A stretch of DNA of 64,000 nucleotides from Breviolum minutum Mf 1.05b.01 (lineage: Eukaryota > Sar > Dinophyceae > Suessiales > Symbiodiniaceae), in assembly GCA_000507305.1 (NCBI GenBank), contig DF239753.1, positions 205,494 through 269,493 on the forward strand. Direction: 5' to 3'. Below, piece by piece: positions 21,911 through 31,594 of this stretch (the first letter of the stretch is position 1; each line of letters opens with the position of its first letter). The notes below the pieces were generated by a model. It was not told where the DNA came from, made no database searches, and saw only the letters and a program-made list of their open reading frames with translations. The translations under genes and the position numbers were made by a program.

Positions 21911-22035
21911 TCATGGCCAGGTCAACCTACCCCCCTAAGGTAACGTACCCCCCACAGAAATAAGGGTTTAATAGCCGGCCTTAAGGGGAAACCAATGGTT
22001 TTCATAAGCCCTGATCATAAGGCCGGCTATTTCAG
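21911..22035. repeat. Family D element, 3' truncated
   Basis: TTCATGGCCAGGTCAACCTA, then CAGAAATAAGGGTTTAATAG, CCGGCCTTAAGGGG and CATAAGGCCGGCTATTTC. The right end is replaced at about 22035 by a family B variant. Confidence 0.85.
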
Positions 22036-22044
22036 AACTCCTGC

Positions 22045-22162
22045 GATCGTGGGATGGGAAAGGATGGGAAAGTAGGTTTTTATCCCATTATTTACAAGGT
22101 TCTTTTTTCGCCGTCCAAACGGTGGGAATGGGAATGGGATTTCTGGTTGCCATCAACAGTAT
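22045..22162. repeat. Family B variant
   Basis: TTTTTATCCCATTATTTACA, CCGTCCAAACGGTGGGAATG and GGGATTTCTGGTTGCCATCA then ACAGTA. The right terminus is good and the left is diverged. It abuts the truncated family D copy. Confidence 0.65.
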
Positions 22163-22556
22163 GATAAACATATCACTTCGAAGATTGCAGCGGACTCACC
22201 TTGTATCATCAAATTGGCACATCACATTATCATATTGCTATTTCAGCTATTCCACAAATGGTGTGAACAACGTGGTAGCAAACAAACATGGAATGCCAAT
22301 CGAATGACGAAAATCCTTCTCAAATCAGAAGATGGCTGACTAGTATTGACTAGTTTCATTTTGCGTGGTGTTAAGCTGTGGGTGGAATGGGACTTCGTTT
22401 CATGTCTTGCGCTAGTCCATGTTGGGGAGGGGATGCACAAACTTAGGATATGTAAATTATATATACACACATGCGCAAAAATCAAGAACACCTTGTATGC
22501 ATGGATGAAGAGTTAGCAAATGTGAATCATGATCAACTTCATTTGAACATTTAAAT

Positions 22557-22669
22557 TACCTCCTCAGAACTAAGACATCCCCTGAAAATTGATGGTTTGG
22601 AAGATGATTCATTGCCTTTCAAAATGGTCCCCTCTTTGGGGGACATTCGTTCATGTTCGCGGGGATGTA
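22557..22669. repeat. Family C element (ACATCCCCT subfamily)
   Basis: TACCTCCTCAGAACTAAGAC at the left and TTCGCGGGGATGTA at the right. The inner arm CCTTTCAAAATGGTCCCCTC resembles 23700 and 46133. Confidence 0.75.
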
Positions 22670-22679
22670 CTATGTTGAA

Positions 22680-23465
22680 TATTCTTTTCTCTCTCACCAT
22701 TCGCATGATGAAGAAGTAACTAAGTAGACTTGTTGACGAAAAGAACATCTACCCTTCCATTAAGGTAAGCCCTTTCCGCCGCCGCTTTTAGCCGCCGCTG
22801 CCAGTACACCTCAGCACCGGGGTGCTATGATGTCTCCGCGTGGATCTTTGAGGTGCGTTTTTTTTTCCTTCAAAAAACGATTAAAGAGATCAACGGATGA
22901 CAGGTACAGTTTAGGTCAAGTTTAGGTGGTTTCCTTATGGGGACTGAATGATGCCTTTTTGGAAGGAATCACATTTTTATTTTGGATTTTGAGGTTCATG
23001 TTTTATCAGGTTTCTTCTGAATCAAGATGACATGTTGAAGAAGATGGTCTCATCATCTGCCCTTTGCATTTGGGTGAACTACACCAATCGTCAAAAACCC
23101 AAATGGTGGTTTAGGCCAATTTTCCATACATCACTTGACATTTTGGTAGAACAAAAACATATGGATGAACATATGAAAATTATGAAATGATCATTCCATT
23201 GACTCAGATCTATTTCCAGGTGTAGTTCTTATTGTTTAAACCCCCATGTACATGGAAAGGATCCAATTTTGACAATTTTTTCATTTTTGGTGGCTCAACT
23301 GAACATCAGGAGCCTTCTTCTGAGATGAGTCATGAGGAGCGTCGTAGGGAGGCATAGCTTCTTTTTCTGAAAAAAGCGTCAAACGTCGTGCGGAAGTTAT
23401 TATAAATTTGAGCACTTAGAAAAAAAAGCCTGCTTGGTGGGGTGACATGTTTCAAAAAACATATG
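22680..23465. other. unannotated non-coding stretch
   Basis: About 780 bases with no full element. A family A fragment (ATGGAAAGGATCCAATTTTG) occurs near 23251 to 23300. Confidence 0.35.
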
Positions 23466-23471
23466 CTATAT

Positions 23472-23564
23472 TGTGGTTTCAACTATTTTTTATTTTCACC
23501 CCTACTTGGGGAGATGATTCAATTTGACAAGCGTATATTTCAAATGGGTTGAAACCACCAATTA
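23472..23564. repeat. Family A element
   Basis: Left TTGTGGTTTCAACTATTTTT, core CACCCCTACTTGGGGAGATG, right GGGTTGAAACCACCAATTAA. The terminal CTAG is lost. Confidence 0.82.
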
Positions 23565-23699
23565 ATATCATTTACAAGGTTTATAAATGCAATGCTTCCA
23601 TTAAGATTCCAGATTTATTTCGAACATTTTGTCAATGATTGGAAACCTCCGGGTTTTGCAAATAGAGCCCCGGAAGAAGAATCGAGTTTCCTTGTTGAA

Positions 23700-23802
23700 T
23701 ACTACTCCCCCTAAAAAAAGTGGTTGGTTCAGACATTTGCCTTTCCTTTTTGAAATGGCCCCTTTCTTGGGGGACATGTTCGTTTCGGGGGGGGGGGAGT
23801 AT
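23700..23802. repeat. Family C element (CCTTTCTTGGGGGACATG subfamily)
   Basis: TACTACTCCCCCTAAAAAAA and ACATGTTCGTTTCGGGGGGG. The interior GAAATGGCCCCTTTCTTGGG is shared with 46133. Confidence 0.72.
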
Positions 23803-24038
23803 TGTTTCACATATCTTTGTTTCGGGGTTTAAAATCTACCGAATCTTTCAGAATGTGAAACGTTGGACCCCAAAAAAATGCCCGAGCAGTGATCAAATCA
23901 ACACCCGTTGTACGGAGATGAAATACTGCCCACTTGAAAGGGATTATTTCATAGGCCATTGGAAACCCGGATGACTCATGGTTCATGTCACCAGGGTGGG
24001 TCTATGTTTCCACATTTGTCACTGAAAGGATCAAGACT

Positions 24039-24283
24039 TGAGCAATGCAAAAAACATGGTTGGTTGGGTTATATAGGGGATTATACTACCCAACTATATG
24101 GGGATTGTAGTAAAACCATTATAATTAACCAACCAGTATAACCCATAGGATCCATGGGACTGGTACATTTCCCTACATGAATGGTTGATTTATATGGGTT
24201 TTCATGTAGGTAAACATACCTACAATCGTCCCATGGATCCGTCATGGATAATGGAAAGTAAGGCCGGTTTGTTTCGTGGCTCA
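24039..24283. repeat. Family E element interrupted by a family G copy
   Basis: Left half TTGAGCAATGCAAAAAACAT with GGTTGGTTGGGTTATATAGG. Right half ATAATGGAAAGTAAGGCCGG and TTTGTTTCGTGGCTCAA. The family G element at 24142 splits it just after AACCAACCAGTATAA. Confidence 0.9.
24142..24247. repeat. Family G element nested in family E
   Basis: CCCATAGGATCCATGGGACT at the left and CAATCGTCCCATGGATCCGT at the right, with the inner CCTACATGAATGG and TTCATGTAGG pairing. ATAA is repeated on both flanks and is single in uninterrupted family E (see 9255), indicating a four-base target duplication. Confidence 0.88.
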
Positions 24284-24428
24284 ACTTTTTTCGGCTTCAC
24301 CGAGCTCGACTGGCTAAGTCGTTTGCAAGCCTACTTACAAATGGGGTATTGCTTGGGGTTATAACCCACTGATCCTAACCATTGATCCTAGCTTCCTGGC
24401 ACATCTAAGTATGGATAATGGAAAGTGG

Positions 24429-24533
24429 TACACCCTGGAAGATGAACATGGAACCTAAGAATACACCCCTGGAAAGGGAAAAGTCATATTCCGATTCACC
24501 ATGTTCAGGTTCTATGTTACTCTTCCGGGGTGT
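24429..24533. repeat. Family C element (TGGAACCT subfamily)
   Basis: TACACCCTGGAAGATGAACA and TGTTACTCTTCCGGGGTGT are inverted. The interior CACCCCTGGAAAGGGAAAAG matches 25760. Confidence 0.82.
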
Positions 24534-24672
24534 CAGGTTTTTTTGGTTTCGTGACTCACTTGAGGTACTATGGTTTCCATGGCCTTAGGTCGAAATGTGC
24601 CTTGACACGATTTGTTGAGACGATGGGCGGCTCGGTAGTTCCCAGAATTGAACCGTAATCCAACACCCTTGT

Positions 24673-24780
24673 TATTTGCTGTACATGGGGGATCAACAAC
24701 TACCCAGTTATAATATGAAGATTATATAGATAAAACATTATAAAGATCCCTGTTAATCAACCAGGATGACTCATGGTTCA
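24673..24780. repeat. Family E element, internal part
   Basis: CATGGGGGATCAACAACTAC, CCAGTTATAATATGAAGATT and TTAATCAACCAGGATGACTC. Both outer termini are missing. Confidence 0.65.
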
Positions 24781-24889
24781 TGTCAGCCAATGATGTTGAT
24801 CGCTGCTCAAGTAGGAAAAACCCCTGATCTTCCGGTTCCGTGCCCATATGTCAGGCAAACGTAACGAGACTCGACCCCTGGTTCCAAAT

Positions 24890-25003
24890 ATATAGGTGTT
24901 TCCGAAAATAGCGGTACCCCCAAATCATCCATTTTAATAGGGTTTTCCATTATATATAAATCATCCATTTTGGGGTACCCCTATTTTTGGAAACACCCAT
25001 ATA
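24890..25003. repeat. Family I element
   Basis: TATAGGTGTTTCCGAAAATA pairs with TATTTTTGGAAACACCCATA. The inner GGTACCCCCAAATCATCCAT pairs with the opposite arm. Confidence 0.92.
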
Positions 25004-25109
25004 GGGAAGTACACCCCACAAATTTGGTGGATTCACAAGTTTGAAAGTGTCTCACATGTCGGCGAATCATATCTAATTCTGATTCTGATCACCTGCTTCA
25101 GACACAAAA

Positions 25110-25319
25110 AGGGTCAAAGGATATACGATACCTGGGGAAAATGATCAAATTTGACTAATACTGTTGATGGAAGAAATTCCAAACAAGCACCTGAGATGGT
25201 GGTAAAACCCTGGTAATAATGAGATGCTAACCATTTTTTTGTGGTTAGCCAGATTTCTGAACCATCAACAGTATGTTTCAGATGGGTTGTTTCGGATGGG
25301 TTTGGTTCAACCACCAACC
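25110..25319. repeat. Family A element interrupted by a family B copy
   Basis: The left part CCTGGGGAAAATGATCAAAT then TTGACTAATA, and the right part TGTTTCAGATGGG with GGTTCAACCACCAACCA, rejoin into family A when the B copy at 25159 is removed. The left terminus of A is degraded. Confidence 0.82.
25159..25273. repeat. Family B element nested in family A
   Basis: TACTGTTGATGGAAGAAATT and AGATTTCTGAACCATCAACA then GTA. Family A normally reads GACTAATATTTTTCAG here, so the TA is duplicated around the insert. Confidence 0.93.
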
Positions 25320-25623
25320 ATTGGGTGACTTTAAGGATTTTCAGATCCTTTGTGCTTCATAGGTTGGTTGGACAGCTGGTTGCCTGGACCTGAAGATCTG
25401 ATGTTTTAGTTTGAATCGCCAGATTTGTTTGGTGATTCAAACTGTGAAAAACTGTCTAAAGGATACTCCCCTTGAATTTCTTCTTATTAATTCAAAAAGG
25501 GGATGTTAAATGCAACTTGAACATACTATGATTTCGGAAGGATGTTAGTTGGATATGGAGTCGTTTTTGTGGAGAAAAAGCGTAAATTTAACGAGATATT
25601 CCGAGATTGTCCCACTCCTTAAG

Positions 25624-25720
25624 GTAAACAAAACTGGTGAAGCAAAGATTTCAACAAGCTCCTGTGATGAAGAATTTCTTCTGATCAACTTCGGACATTT
25701 CTCTTTTGTTGTGTTTACAG
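25624..25720 (+). other. possible short intron
   Basis: AAG followed by GTAAAC at 25624, and CTTTTGTTGTGTTTACAG ending at 25720, give a well-formed donor and acceptor 97 bases apart. The flanks are open in a frame that includes FLWRKSVNLTRYSEIVPLL. The frame also stays open through the supposed intron, so splicing is unproven. Confidence 0.15.
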
Positions 25721-25759
25721 GGATTTTTGCACCATCGGAATCTTAACTTAAAGAAGGGA

Positions 25760-25864
25760 TACACCCCCGAAAACTAACATGGAACTTGAAAATACCCCTC
25801 TGGAAAAGGAAAATCATCTTCCAAACCATCATTTTCAGGTTCTATGTTAATCTCCAGGGGTGTA
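25760..25864. repeat. Family C element, type copy
   Basis: Family C: about 105 bases, TA at both ends, left arm TACACCCCCGAAAACTAACA and right arm TGTTAATCTCCAGGGGTGTA. Subfamilies differ only in the interior; this one carries CCCCTCTGGAAAAGGAAAAT. Perfect or near-perfect terminal inversion with no coding capacity fits a MITE-like element. TA duplication is shown by the nested copies at 26008 and 60729. Confidence 0.93.
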
Positions 25865-25948
25865 GCTAAAAATCGCAGAGATTTGGATGAAGACTCAGTT
25901 TTTGCAGCAACATGATAGCAAGTCGAGCTACCCGAAGCCAACAAAAAT

Positions 25949-26222
25949 CATGGCGCCAGTCAACCTACCCCGCCCCGCTAACCTACCACCCTTCAGAAAT
26001 AAAGGTTTACCCCCCCTGAAAACTACCATGACAGTGGAAAATCCACCATGAATGAAGATGTATTTCCTATTGAAAATGGGGATTTTCCAATGTTCTGTTA
26101 GTTTTCAGGGGTGTAATTGTCTGCCTTATTAAGGGAAACCAATGGTTTTTCATAAGTCCTCCTGAATAAGGCCGGCTATTTCTGGGGGGGTGCCTCGGCA
26201 AAGGGTAGGTTGACTAGCCATG
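25949..26222. repeat. Family D element interrupted by a family C copy
   Basis: Left CATGGCGCCAGTCAACCTAC and CAGAAATAAAGGTTTA. Right ATTGTCTGCCTTATTAAGGG, GAATAAGGCCGGCTATTTCT and GGTAGGTTGACTAGCCATG. Removing 26008 to 26115 restores an ordinary family D element. Confidence 0.92.
26008..26115. repeat. Family C element nested in family D
   Basis: TACCCCCCCTGAAAACTACC and GTTAGTTTTCAGGGGTGTA. The interior GAATGAAGATGTATTTCCTA is the 774 subfamily. TA is repeated on both sides and is single in family D. Confidence 0.93.
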
Positions 26223-26339
26223 TTTAACAAGGATGCTTATTATCATGGTTTATTGTAATCCCCATTTAGCTGTGTAGTTTTTTCATCCCCAACAAATCCC
26301 TTCAAGAGCAAAACGGGGGCCATTTTTTTCATTGCTCAG
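26223..26339 (-). repeat. Family E element, reverse orientation
   Basis: Read on the minus strand it begins CTGAGCAATGAAAAAAATGG and contains GGGATGAAAAAACTACACAG and ATCCTTGTTAAACATG. It directly follows the family D copy, and the distal end is lost. Confidence 0.7.
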
Positions 26340-26451
26340 GTGGATGATAGCTACTTCTTATCCGATGAAAGGGAGGTGCCTTGTCTTCACCTTTGGGGCG
26401 AGTCGGATGCGTCGTTTCACTGGAATTTTGTTTGGGGGGAATATAATTTTT

Positions 26452-26577
26452 TACACCCTCCCTCAAACTAACAGCCTGCAAGCACCTGAAAATGGATGGT
26501 TGGAATAGGATTGTTTTCCTTTTGGGGGCAATTTCGGCCTAATTTCAGGGGCGAACCGTTCGTTTCAGGGAGCGTTT
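26452..26577. repeat. Family C element
   Basis: TACACCCTCCCTCAAACTAA and GTTCGTTTCAGGGAGCG, with the interior AGCACCTGAAAATGGATGGT paired to AATTTCAGGGGCGAACC. Confidence 0.82.
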
Positions 26578-26693
26578 TCATTGTACTTTTCCCAAGCTGA
26601 CAATTGGATGCCGGAGCATGGCTTTCAGTGAGAAAAAGATTCTGGCACCATAACCTGAAATGGTAGAATCAGACGCCTGAAACTTTCAATGAT

Positions 26694-26803
26694 TACATCC
26701 CCGAAAACTAACATGGATACCCAAAATGATGGTTTGGAACATGTATCTTCTTTTAAATATGGCCATTTTCGGTATCTAACTATGTTAAATTTCTGGGGTG
26801 TAT
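26694..26803. repeat. Family C element
   Basis: TACATCCCCGAAAACTAACA and TATGTTAAATTTCTGGGGTG then TA. The interior ATACCCAAAATGATGG is shared in part with 50785. Confidence 0.82.
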
Positions 26804-26925
26804 ATTTACCTTGCGGAGGGCAAAAATCTCAATGCATGCTTTCTTTTCTTAAAATAGTAGAGGGAAAGAAAAGCAGTGGAATTTATGGCAGGAATTGATC
26901 ATTGGTCACAGTATTTTCCACAAGA

Positions 26926-26935
26926 TATCATCATT

Positions 26936-26980
<45 letters not shown>
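26926..26980 (+). repeat. ATC microsatellite
   Basis: About 18 ATC units, one interrupted by ATT. It produces a His run in one frame that is not evidence of a protein. Confidence 0.95.
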
Positions 26981-27215
26981 TTATTCTTCATTATTTGTAT
27001 ATTCGTACCTCAAACGAACCCTCACCTTTTTTGAAACGGTACCCCCATCCCGTTAAAATCTCGAGGAACGTCGATTGTGGGAAGGACCAAGAATTGCTGC
27101 TGGATATCCTTGGAAGGATAAGACCTTAAAGCACCGATGACAGCACTGAGAGATGAGTCATAGTCAGGCTTTGATGGGCTTTGTTTTTTCGGGTTGCTGC
27201 AGTTGGTGGTTGATG

Positions 27216-27317
27216 TACCCTCCCTAAAACAAACAGTTCATTCCTGGAAAGAGGCCGGAAAGCCCAGTTGTTAAAGCAGTTTCCCAACTACCATGTTTCG
27301 GGTTTGAGGGAGTGTGC
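27216..27317. repeat. Family C element, diverged
   Basis: TACCCTCCCTAAAACAAACA at the left and GGTTTGAGGGAGTG at the right. The interior is unlike the main subfamilies. Confidence 0.6.
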
Positions 27318-27358
27318 TTATACAGATTATATATCTAATACTAGGAATCCCTGTATAA

Positions 27359-27520
27359 ATGGGGAAGTCCCTGGATGAGGTAATGATTATCAGATACAAC
27401 TATTGCCCATCGAAGATGTTGAAAACATTTCTCGGCGGGCAAAAAAAAATCACAGGTCAAAAACCTACGAAGCTGATAGTTGAGCAAGTTATTCACCAAC
27501 TGTTATGTCAAATGGGAAGA
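27359..27520 (+). CDS. open segment ending at a family B element
   Basis: One frame is open for about 55 codons, including PSKMLKTFLGGQKKITGQKP and EQVIHQLLCQMG, and then runs into the family B element at 27522. No acceptor is evident. No family is recognised, and chance is likely. Confidence 0.12.
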
Positions 27521-27521
27521 A

Positions 27522-27629
27522 TACTGTTGATGGAAGAAAATTTGCCCCAGTTGAGGTTGGTAGTTTATCCCATTTTTTTCAAGGTTTTATACATCGCAGG
27601 TGGTTGTTTGGGATTTCTTCTATGAACCA
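27522..27629. repeat. Family B element, opposite orientation
   Basis: TACTGTTGATGGAAGAAAAT at the left. GTTGAGGTTGGTAGTTTATC and GCAGGTGGTTGTTTGGGATT inside. The right terminus is degraded to TTCTTCTATGAACC. Confidence 0.85.
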
Positions 27630-28515
27630 TATGACCGAGACATCCCCGAAAATATCCCAAAATATATATATCGTTTGCCGACATTCACCCTTCAACATGA
27701 CCTATATTGTGTTTTTTTAGGTAAGCAATACCTACAGTCCCATGATGTTTTGTTACGTTTTCTTCTTTTCCACCTGGCATGGACTGAGTCAAGGGGTGTT
27801 TCTGGCACTGTTTCTGGCACTGTTTCTTGTGATGATTTTGCAATCCAAGTCATCAATCTCAGAGGAACATGTCTCTACTAGCAGCAACACCCCTTGGAGG
27901 TAGAGATACCATTTCTCATGACAGGGATGGGGATCTGCTTTTAAACAACTCCGCCAAAATCATGGCATCGGAAAGATTTGAGACCCAAGAAACACTACTT
28001 GAGCAGTGTTCAAAACCGTTTTTTTTTAAATTGGGATCCGTATATCAGCTTTTAACCACTTTTGTATTATAATCCGCTATATCAAAAAAACCCAATCAGT
28101 CAGTATTTCATGGAATGTCAGCCAAGGGTTTGGTTCATGCTGGATGCGCATGACTTAGGTATGCTTGGGATCCAAAAATTGGAGTCAATAGCAAGAGAGC
28201 CATCCAATCCGCCATGGAGGTGCGAGGATTTTTTGAAAAAAACAACAACATGTGAGTTTTTCCTTGGGGGCTCCCGCGATCAAGGGATTTTCAGGGATTT
28301 TTCATGTATTTTTCTAACTATATAAATTTTAAATGAGGAGCGCCTTTAGAACCCCAGAATCCTCAGCATCACAGGGTCGTTTTTTTTTGATGACAAGGTT
28401 GGTCACCTTGGAGTCCTGAGTCAGCAAGGCTAGTGCCTTATGGAAAAAACCAGCGGGGCTAATAAAAACACCAGGTTTCACCCGTTTTTTCTTAAGGTTT
28501 TATTTCTGGTTTAAT

Positions 28516-28646
28516 AGGATTCTTTATTGAGGGGTGGTGATTCCCCTAATCATTCAAAAATGTTCCCTAAGGTTCCCCAATCTTCCCTAGGAATCGTTCC
28601 CCAGTTACCCCCTCCCCTTGAACACCTCCCCCCTTAAGAATCCTAG
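28516..28646 (-). repeat. Family L element, reverse orientation
   Basis: AGGATTCTTTATTGAGGGGT and CCCTTAAGAATCCTAG form the ends. The interior GTTCCCTAAGGTTCCCCAAT is the complement of 50077. Confidence 0.8.
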
Positions 28647-28902
28647 AATGGTTGAAAGATGTTGCTTTTAACCAACCAGTAGGCCAGGAATGGTGTGCCT
28701 GCCTTCTTCCATTCCAAAGGTAAATCCCCCGTGTTGGAGAGCAGCATTCCTTAGGATCGTTTAGGTGAGGTTTTCAGCTTACCCGAAGCGTGTTTACATT
28801 ATATAGTGAAAATCAGATATCTTCAACCTTATCTTGGGAAAGCTCAGAACCAACTTTGTGCTGAATCAAAATCTGTCAGAAAGTGAAAGGGACAGAGTTC
28901 AG

Positions 28903-29009
28903 AGTCAACCCTCGAAGTTTAACATAGCCCTGAAGAATGATGGTTTGAAGATTACTTACCTTTTGGGATGGCTTATTTTCAGGGGCTATGTTAAACTTCC
29001 AGGGAGTAC
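28903..29009. repeat. Family C element
   Basis: CAACCCTCGAAGTTTAACAT and ATGTTAAACTTCCAGGGAGT pair. CATAGCCCTGAAGAATG pairs with TATTTTCAGGGGCTATG. Confidence 0.85.
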
Positions 29010-29429
29010 TCAACATATTATTTCAGAAGACTCCTTATTTCAGACATGATGATTGGACCTTGTTGTGGTTGGCAAAGCACAGCTGACACCAACACTTTTT
29101 GGCTAAACTGTTTGATATTTTAAACACACAGACGAACTTTTCACGTGTATTTCCAATTGAACATTGCCGATTTCCATAGGCATAGCGGCAGCATAGGTTC
29201 CCCCAACTGTTGCAAGTATTGAAAAACGCTCCCCATTTCTACCCACCTGGAAACATCTTGTACCCACCTGAAAGCAAGTGTATCTTCTGAAAAGATGATT
29301 CATTTCCTTATATGTAAAAAGGTGTCTTTCTTGCGCAGTCGTTCATTGTTTCTTTGGGGTTTCATTCGGGTCAGGTTTGCCAAAGTTTGTTGAAGACTAC
29401 CTCCTTACCCTCTTCCTGACCCCTTGCAG

Positions 29430-29600
29430 GAGATTAGTGAGAAGAGCTGCGTGCAGTTTGAAGAGGTGCCGGTTGGACCCGCCCCACCCCGACAAGAGAA
29501 GCCGATGTTGGATCTGAGTTTTAATTCAACCACCCTAAGCATCACTGGACCCTGTGATTTTGAGGGGTTTGAATGTGTTTTTGGCAGGGATGAGCAAGGG
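29430..29600 (+). CDS. candidate exon partly built from a repeat
   Basis: Seen: CTCTTCCTGACCCCTTGCAG, the strongest pyrimidine tract and acceptor in the window, precedes it. One frame is open for 57 codons, including SCVQFEEVPVGPAPPRQEK and DFEGFECVFGRDEQG. The only nearby donor, GTCTCC, lies inside the family N element that begins at 29533, so the last third would be repeat-derived. No family is recognised. It may be a true exon with an exonised repeat, or coincidence. Confidence 0.22.
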
Positions 29601-29650
29601 GTCTCCAGACATCTCCAAACCACCCAGTGACTGGAGATCCCATGATTCTT
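29533..29650 (-). repeat. Family N element, reverse orientation
   Basis: CCCTAAGCATCACTGG at the left and CATGATTCTT at the right are diverged copies of the 12-base terminus seen at 42931. The string GGTCTCCAGACATCTCCAAA is the reverse complement of part of 38610. Confidence 0.75.
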
Positions 29651-29709
29651 TTTTGGCAGCATAATGGAAAGTATCCGAGTTTTTTTTTTGGTATGTCTCA
29701 ATTGTTTTG

Positions 29710-29810
29710 CATACCCTCGAAAATGAACATGGAAGTTTCAAGCATTTTCAGGATTTTTTTCAAGGCCCTGAAAAATAATCCCCCCCAAGTTTCAGGTTTT
29801 AGCCATCCCG
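29710..29810. repeat. Family C element, diverged, abutting a family A copy
   Basis: TACCCTCGAAAATGAACATG is a good left terminus. The rest decays into a T-rich stretch before family A begins at 29811. Confidence 0.5.
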
Positions 29811-29910
29811 GATGGTGGTGGCAACTCAAACCTTGTTTAGTTTCACCCCTATATGGGGAAGATTCCAATTTTGACTCATATTTTTCAAAGGGGTTGAACC
29901 AAGCACCTAG
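29811..29910. repeat. Family A element
   Basis: Left GATGGTGGTGGCAACTCAAA, core CACCCCTATATGGGGAAGAT, right GGGGTTGAACCAAGCACCTA. Confidence 0.85.
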
Positions 29911-29919
29911 GAAATGATC

Positions 29920-29990
29920 ACAGTTCGCCCCTGAGAATAGGCCGGAACCAAGCATCCATTTTCAGATTTTTCAGGGGCGAACTGAACTGT
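29920..29990. repeat. small hairpin from a family C core
   Basis: CAGTTCGCCCCTGA at the left is a perfect complement of TCAGGGGCGAACTG at the right, around CCATTTTCAGATTT. It matches the inner arms of the long family C subfamily. Confidence 0.7.
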
Positions 29991-30142
29991 TAATTTTGTC
30001 AAGTCTCCGCACCTTCCGAATCATCTATGCTGAGCTGTTTGTATCCATGTGTTTTCATCATTCATCACGCCGTGTCTAAGTGGGACGTAATCGGCGATAT
30101 CAAATGGCAAAGTTTTAAACACCAGAACTCGTGGCTCAATTT

Positions 30143-30250
30143 TATACCGCGGAAAATTCAGATGGAACCTAAAAATCACCCCTTTGAAAAGGAAAATCAT
30201 CTGAACCAAACCTCCCTTATGGTGTTCTATGTTAATTTTGCCAGGGTGTA
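30143..30250. repeat. Family C element
   Basis: TACCGCGGAAAATTCAGATG at the left and TATGTTAATTTTGCCAGGGT then GTA at the right. The interior CACCCCTTTGAAAAGGAAAA is shared with 36589. Confidence 0.82.
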
Positions 30251-30578
30251 TTCTGGCAATTGCAAGGGGTATTTTTTTGCCTGGTATTAGAGACTGTTTA
30301 TTTGATCCGACTTTGAGTTCTACCCGTCACTTGACGCCCTTTTTATCGAATTATCCATATGGCGCAAAGCGCCCTTCTCGCGCCAGGTCCCTTTTGATTA
30401 TATTGGTGGCTGCTGGTCTTACACTGTTTTTATTTGGGAGGTCATTTTTTAAAGTTCGGGGGCGTACTGGGGACATATCATTAAAATGAGCTTGATTCAA
30501 GAATTTGGAGTGTGAAATATGACCAAATTTCGCCAGAGATCGAGATTTTTTGCCAACATCAAGCATGTTGTTACAACA

Positions 30579-30626
30579 ATATCATCCAACTTGCTTGGGG
30601 TGATATCATCCAACTTGCTTGGGGTG
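30579..30626 (+). repeat. 24-bp direct duplication
   Basis: Two identical adjacent copies of a 24-base unit containing ATCCAACTTGCTTGGGG. It directly precedes the GGTT and GT array. Confidence 0.95.
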
Positions 30627-30639
30627 CTTCATACAAGGT

Positions 30640-30785
30640 TGGGTTGGTTAGGTTGGTTGGGTTGGTTGGGTTGGTTGGGTTGTATTGGGTTGGGTGGGTT
30701 GGTTGTGTGTGGTGTGGGTGTGTGTGTGTGTGTGTGTGTGTGGTGTGGNTGTGTGTGGTGTGGTGTGGTGTGGGTTGGTTGGATT
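30640..30785 (+). repeat. GGTT and GT compound microsatellite with an N
   Basis: GGTTGGTTGGGTTGG repeats pass into a GTGTGTGTGT run and then TGGTGTGG repeats. A single N at 30749 lies inside the run. Confidence 0.95.
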
Positions 30786-31290
30786 CATCCTCATTTTTCT
30801 GAAATCAAATGTTGCTCTATGTCGAAGGGACCTAAATGCAACATACATCTTTTCATCATGGGTAACTGAATCCTTGTGGCACAGTTGGGAGATAAATCGA
30901 TCCACTGGCAAGTCCAAGACCAAAGAAAGAATGCGCGATTTTTCATTCCGTTTTAAAACGGTTCCTTTTCAGGTGCTAACTTGCTGTTAGTTTCAGCGCG
31001 TTTTTTTTTCGGACCAACCCTGCCAAAGTACAGTATATAGGTGGATTGAATGGTTGGAAACCATGAAAACCAGATGGTGAAGACATTAGATGAGTATGTT
31101 TCACCTTCAACTAGAGCACCTGCAGGAATTTCTACTACAGGCTACATTTATTTACATTTTATATAAATCTACCTTGGTGTTACATCCAATCATGGCGAAA
31201 CAACACCAATGGGTTGACTGATGTAGGTTGTTCAACTGTACTACTTACTTAGTATATATTGAAGGGGCGAATATGTTTTATTTCTGGTGT

Positions 31291-31413
31291 TACTATTGAT
31301 GGAAGATATCCTGCATCACCTGGGATGTATAAAACCCTGCCAATAATGGGATAACCGGATAAACTACCAACCTCAACTGGTGAGTTTGCCGGATTTCTGA
31401 ACCATCAACAGTA
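31291..31413. repeat. Family B element
   Basis: TACTATTGATGGAAGATATC and GGATTTCTGAACCATCAACA then GTA. A short GATAACCG insertion occurs in the centre ATAATGGGATAACCGGATAA. Confidence 0.92.
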
Positions 31414-31498
31414 TGTTGTATTGTTGGGTTGTATCATCGGAGCAATCTTGAGCTCCCCCCAGCTGAAACCGATGTGGGGATCATCAGCCAAAAACTGG
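31414..31498 (+). CDS. candidate exon between a B and an A element
   Basis: The segment between the family B end (CATCAACAG) and the family A start (GTGGTGG) is open in one frame and includes NLELPPAETDVGIISQKL. If the repeat ends were used as acceptor and donor, the frame would continue without a stop into 31595. No family is recognised. RNA evidence would be needed. Confidence 0.15.
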
Positions 31499-31594
31499 GT
31501 GGTGGTTTTAACGATTTTTTATTTTCAACCCTATTTGGGGAAGATTCCCATTTTGACGAGCATATTTTTCAAAGGGGTTGAAACCACCAACTAG
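31495..31594. repeat. Family A element
   Basis: Left CTGGGTGGTGGTTTTAACGA, right GGGTTGAAACCACCAACTAG. AAAA lies on both sides (also seen at 6136), supporting a four-base target duplication. Confidence 0.92.
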
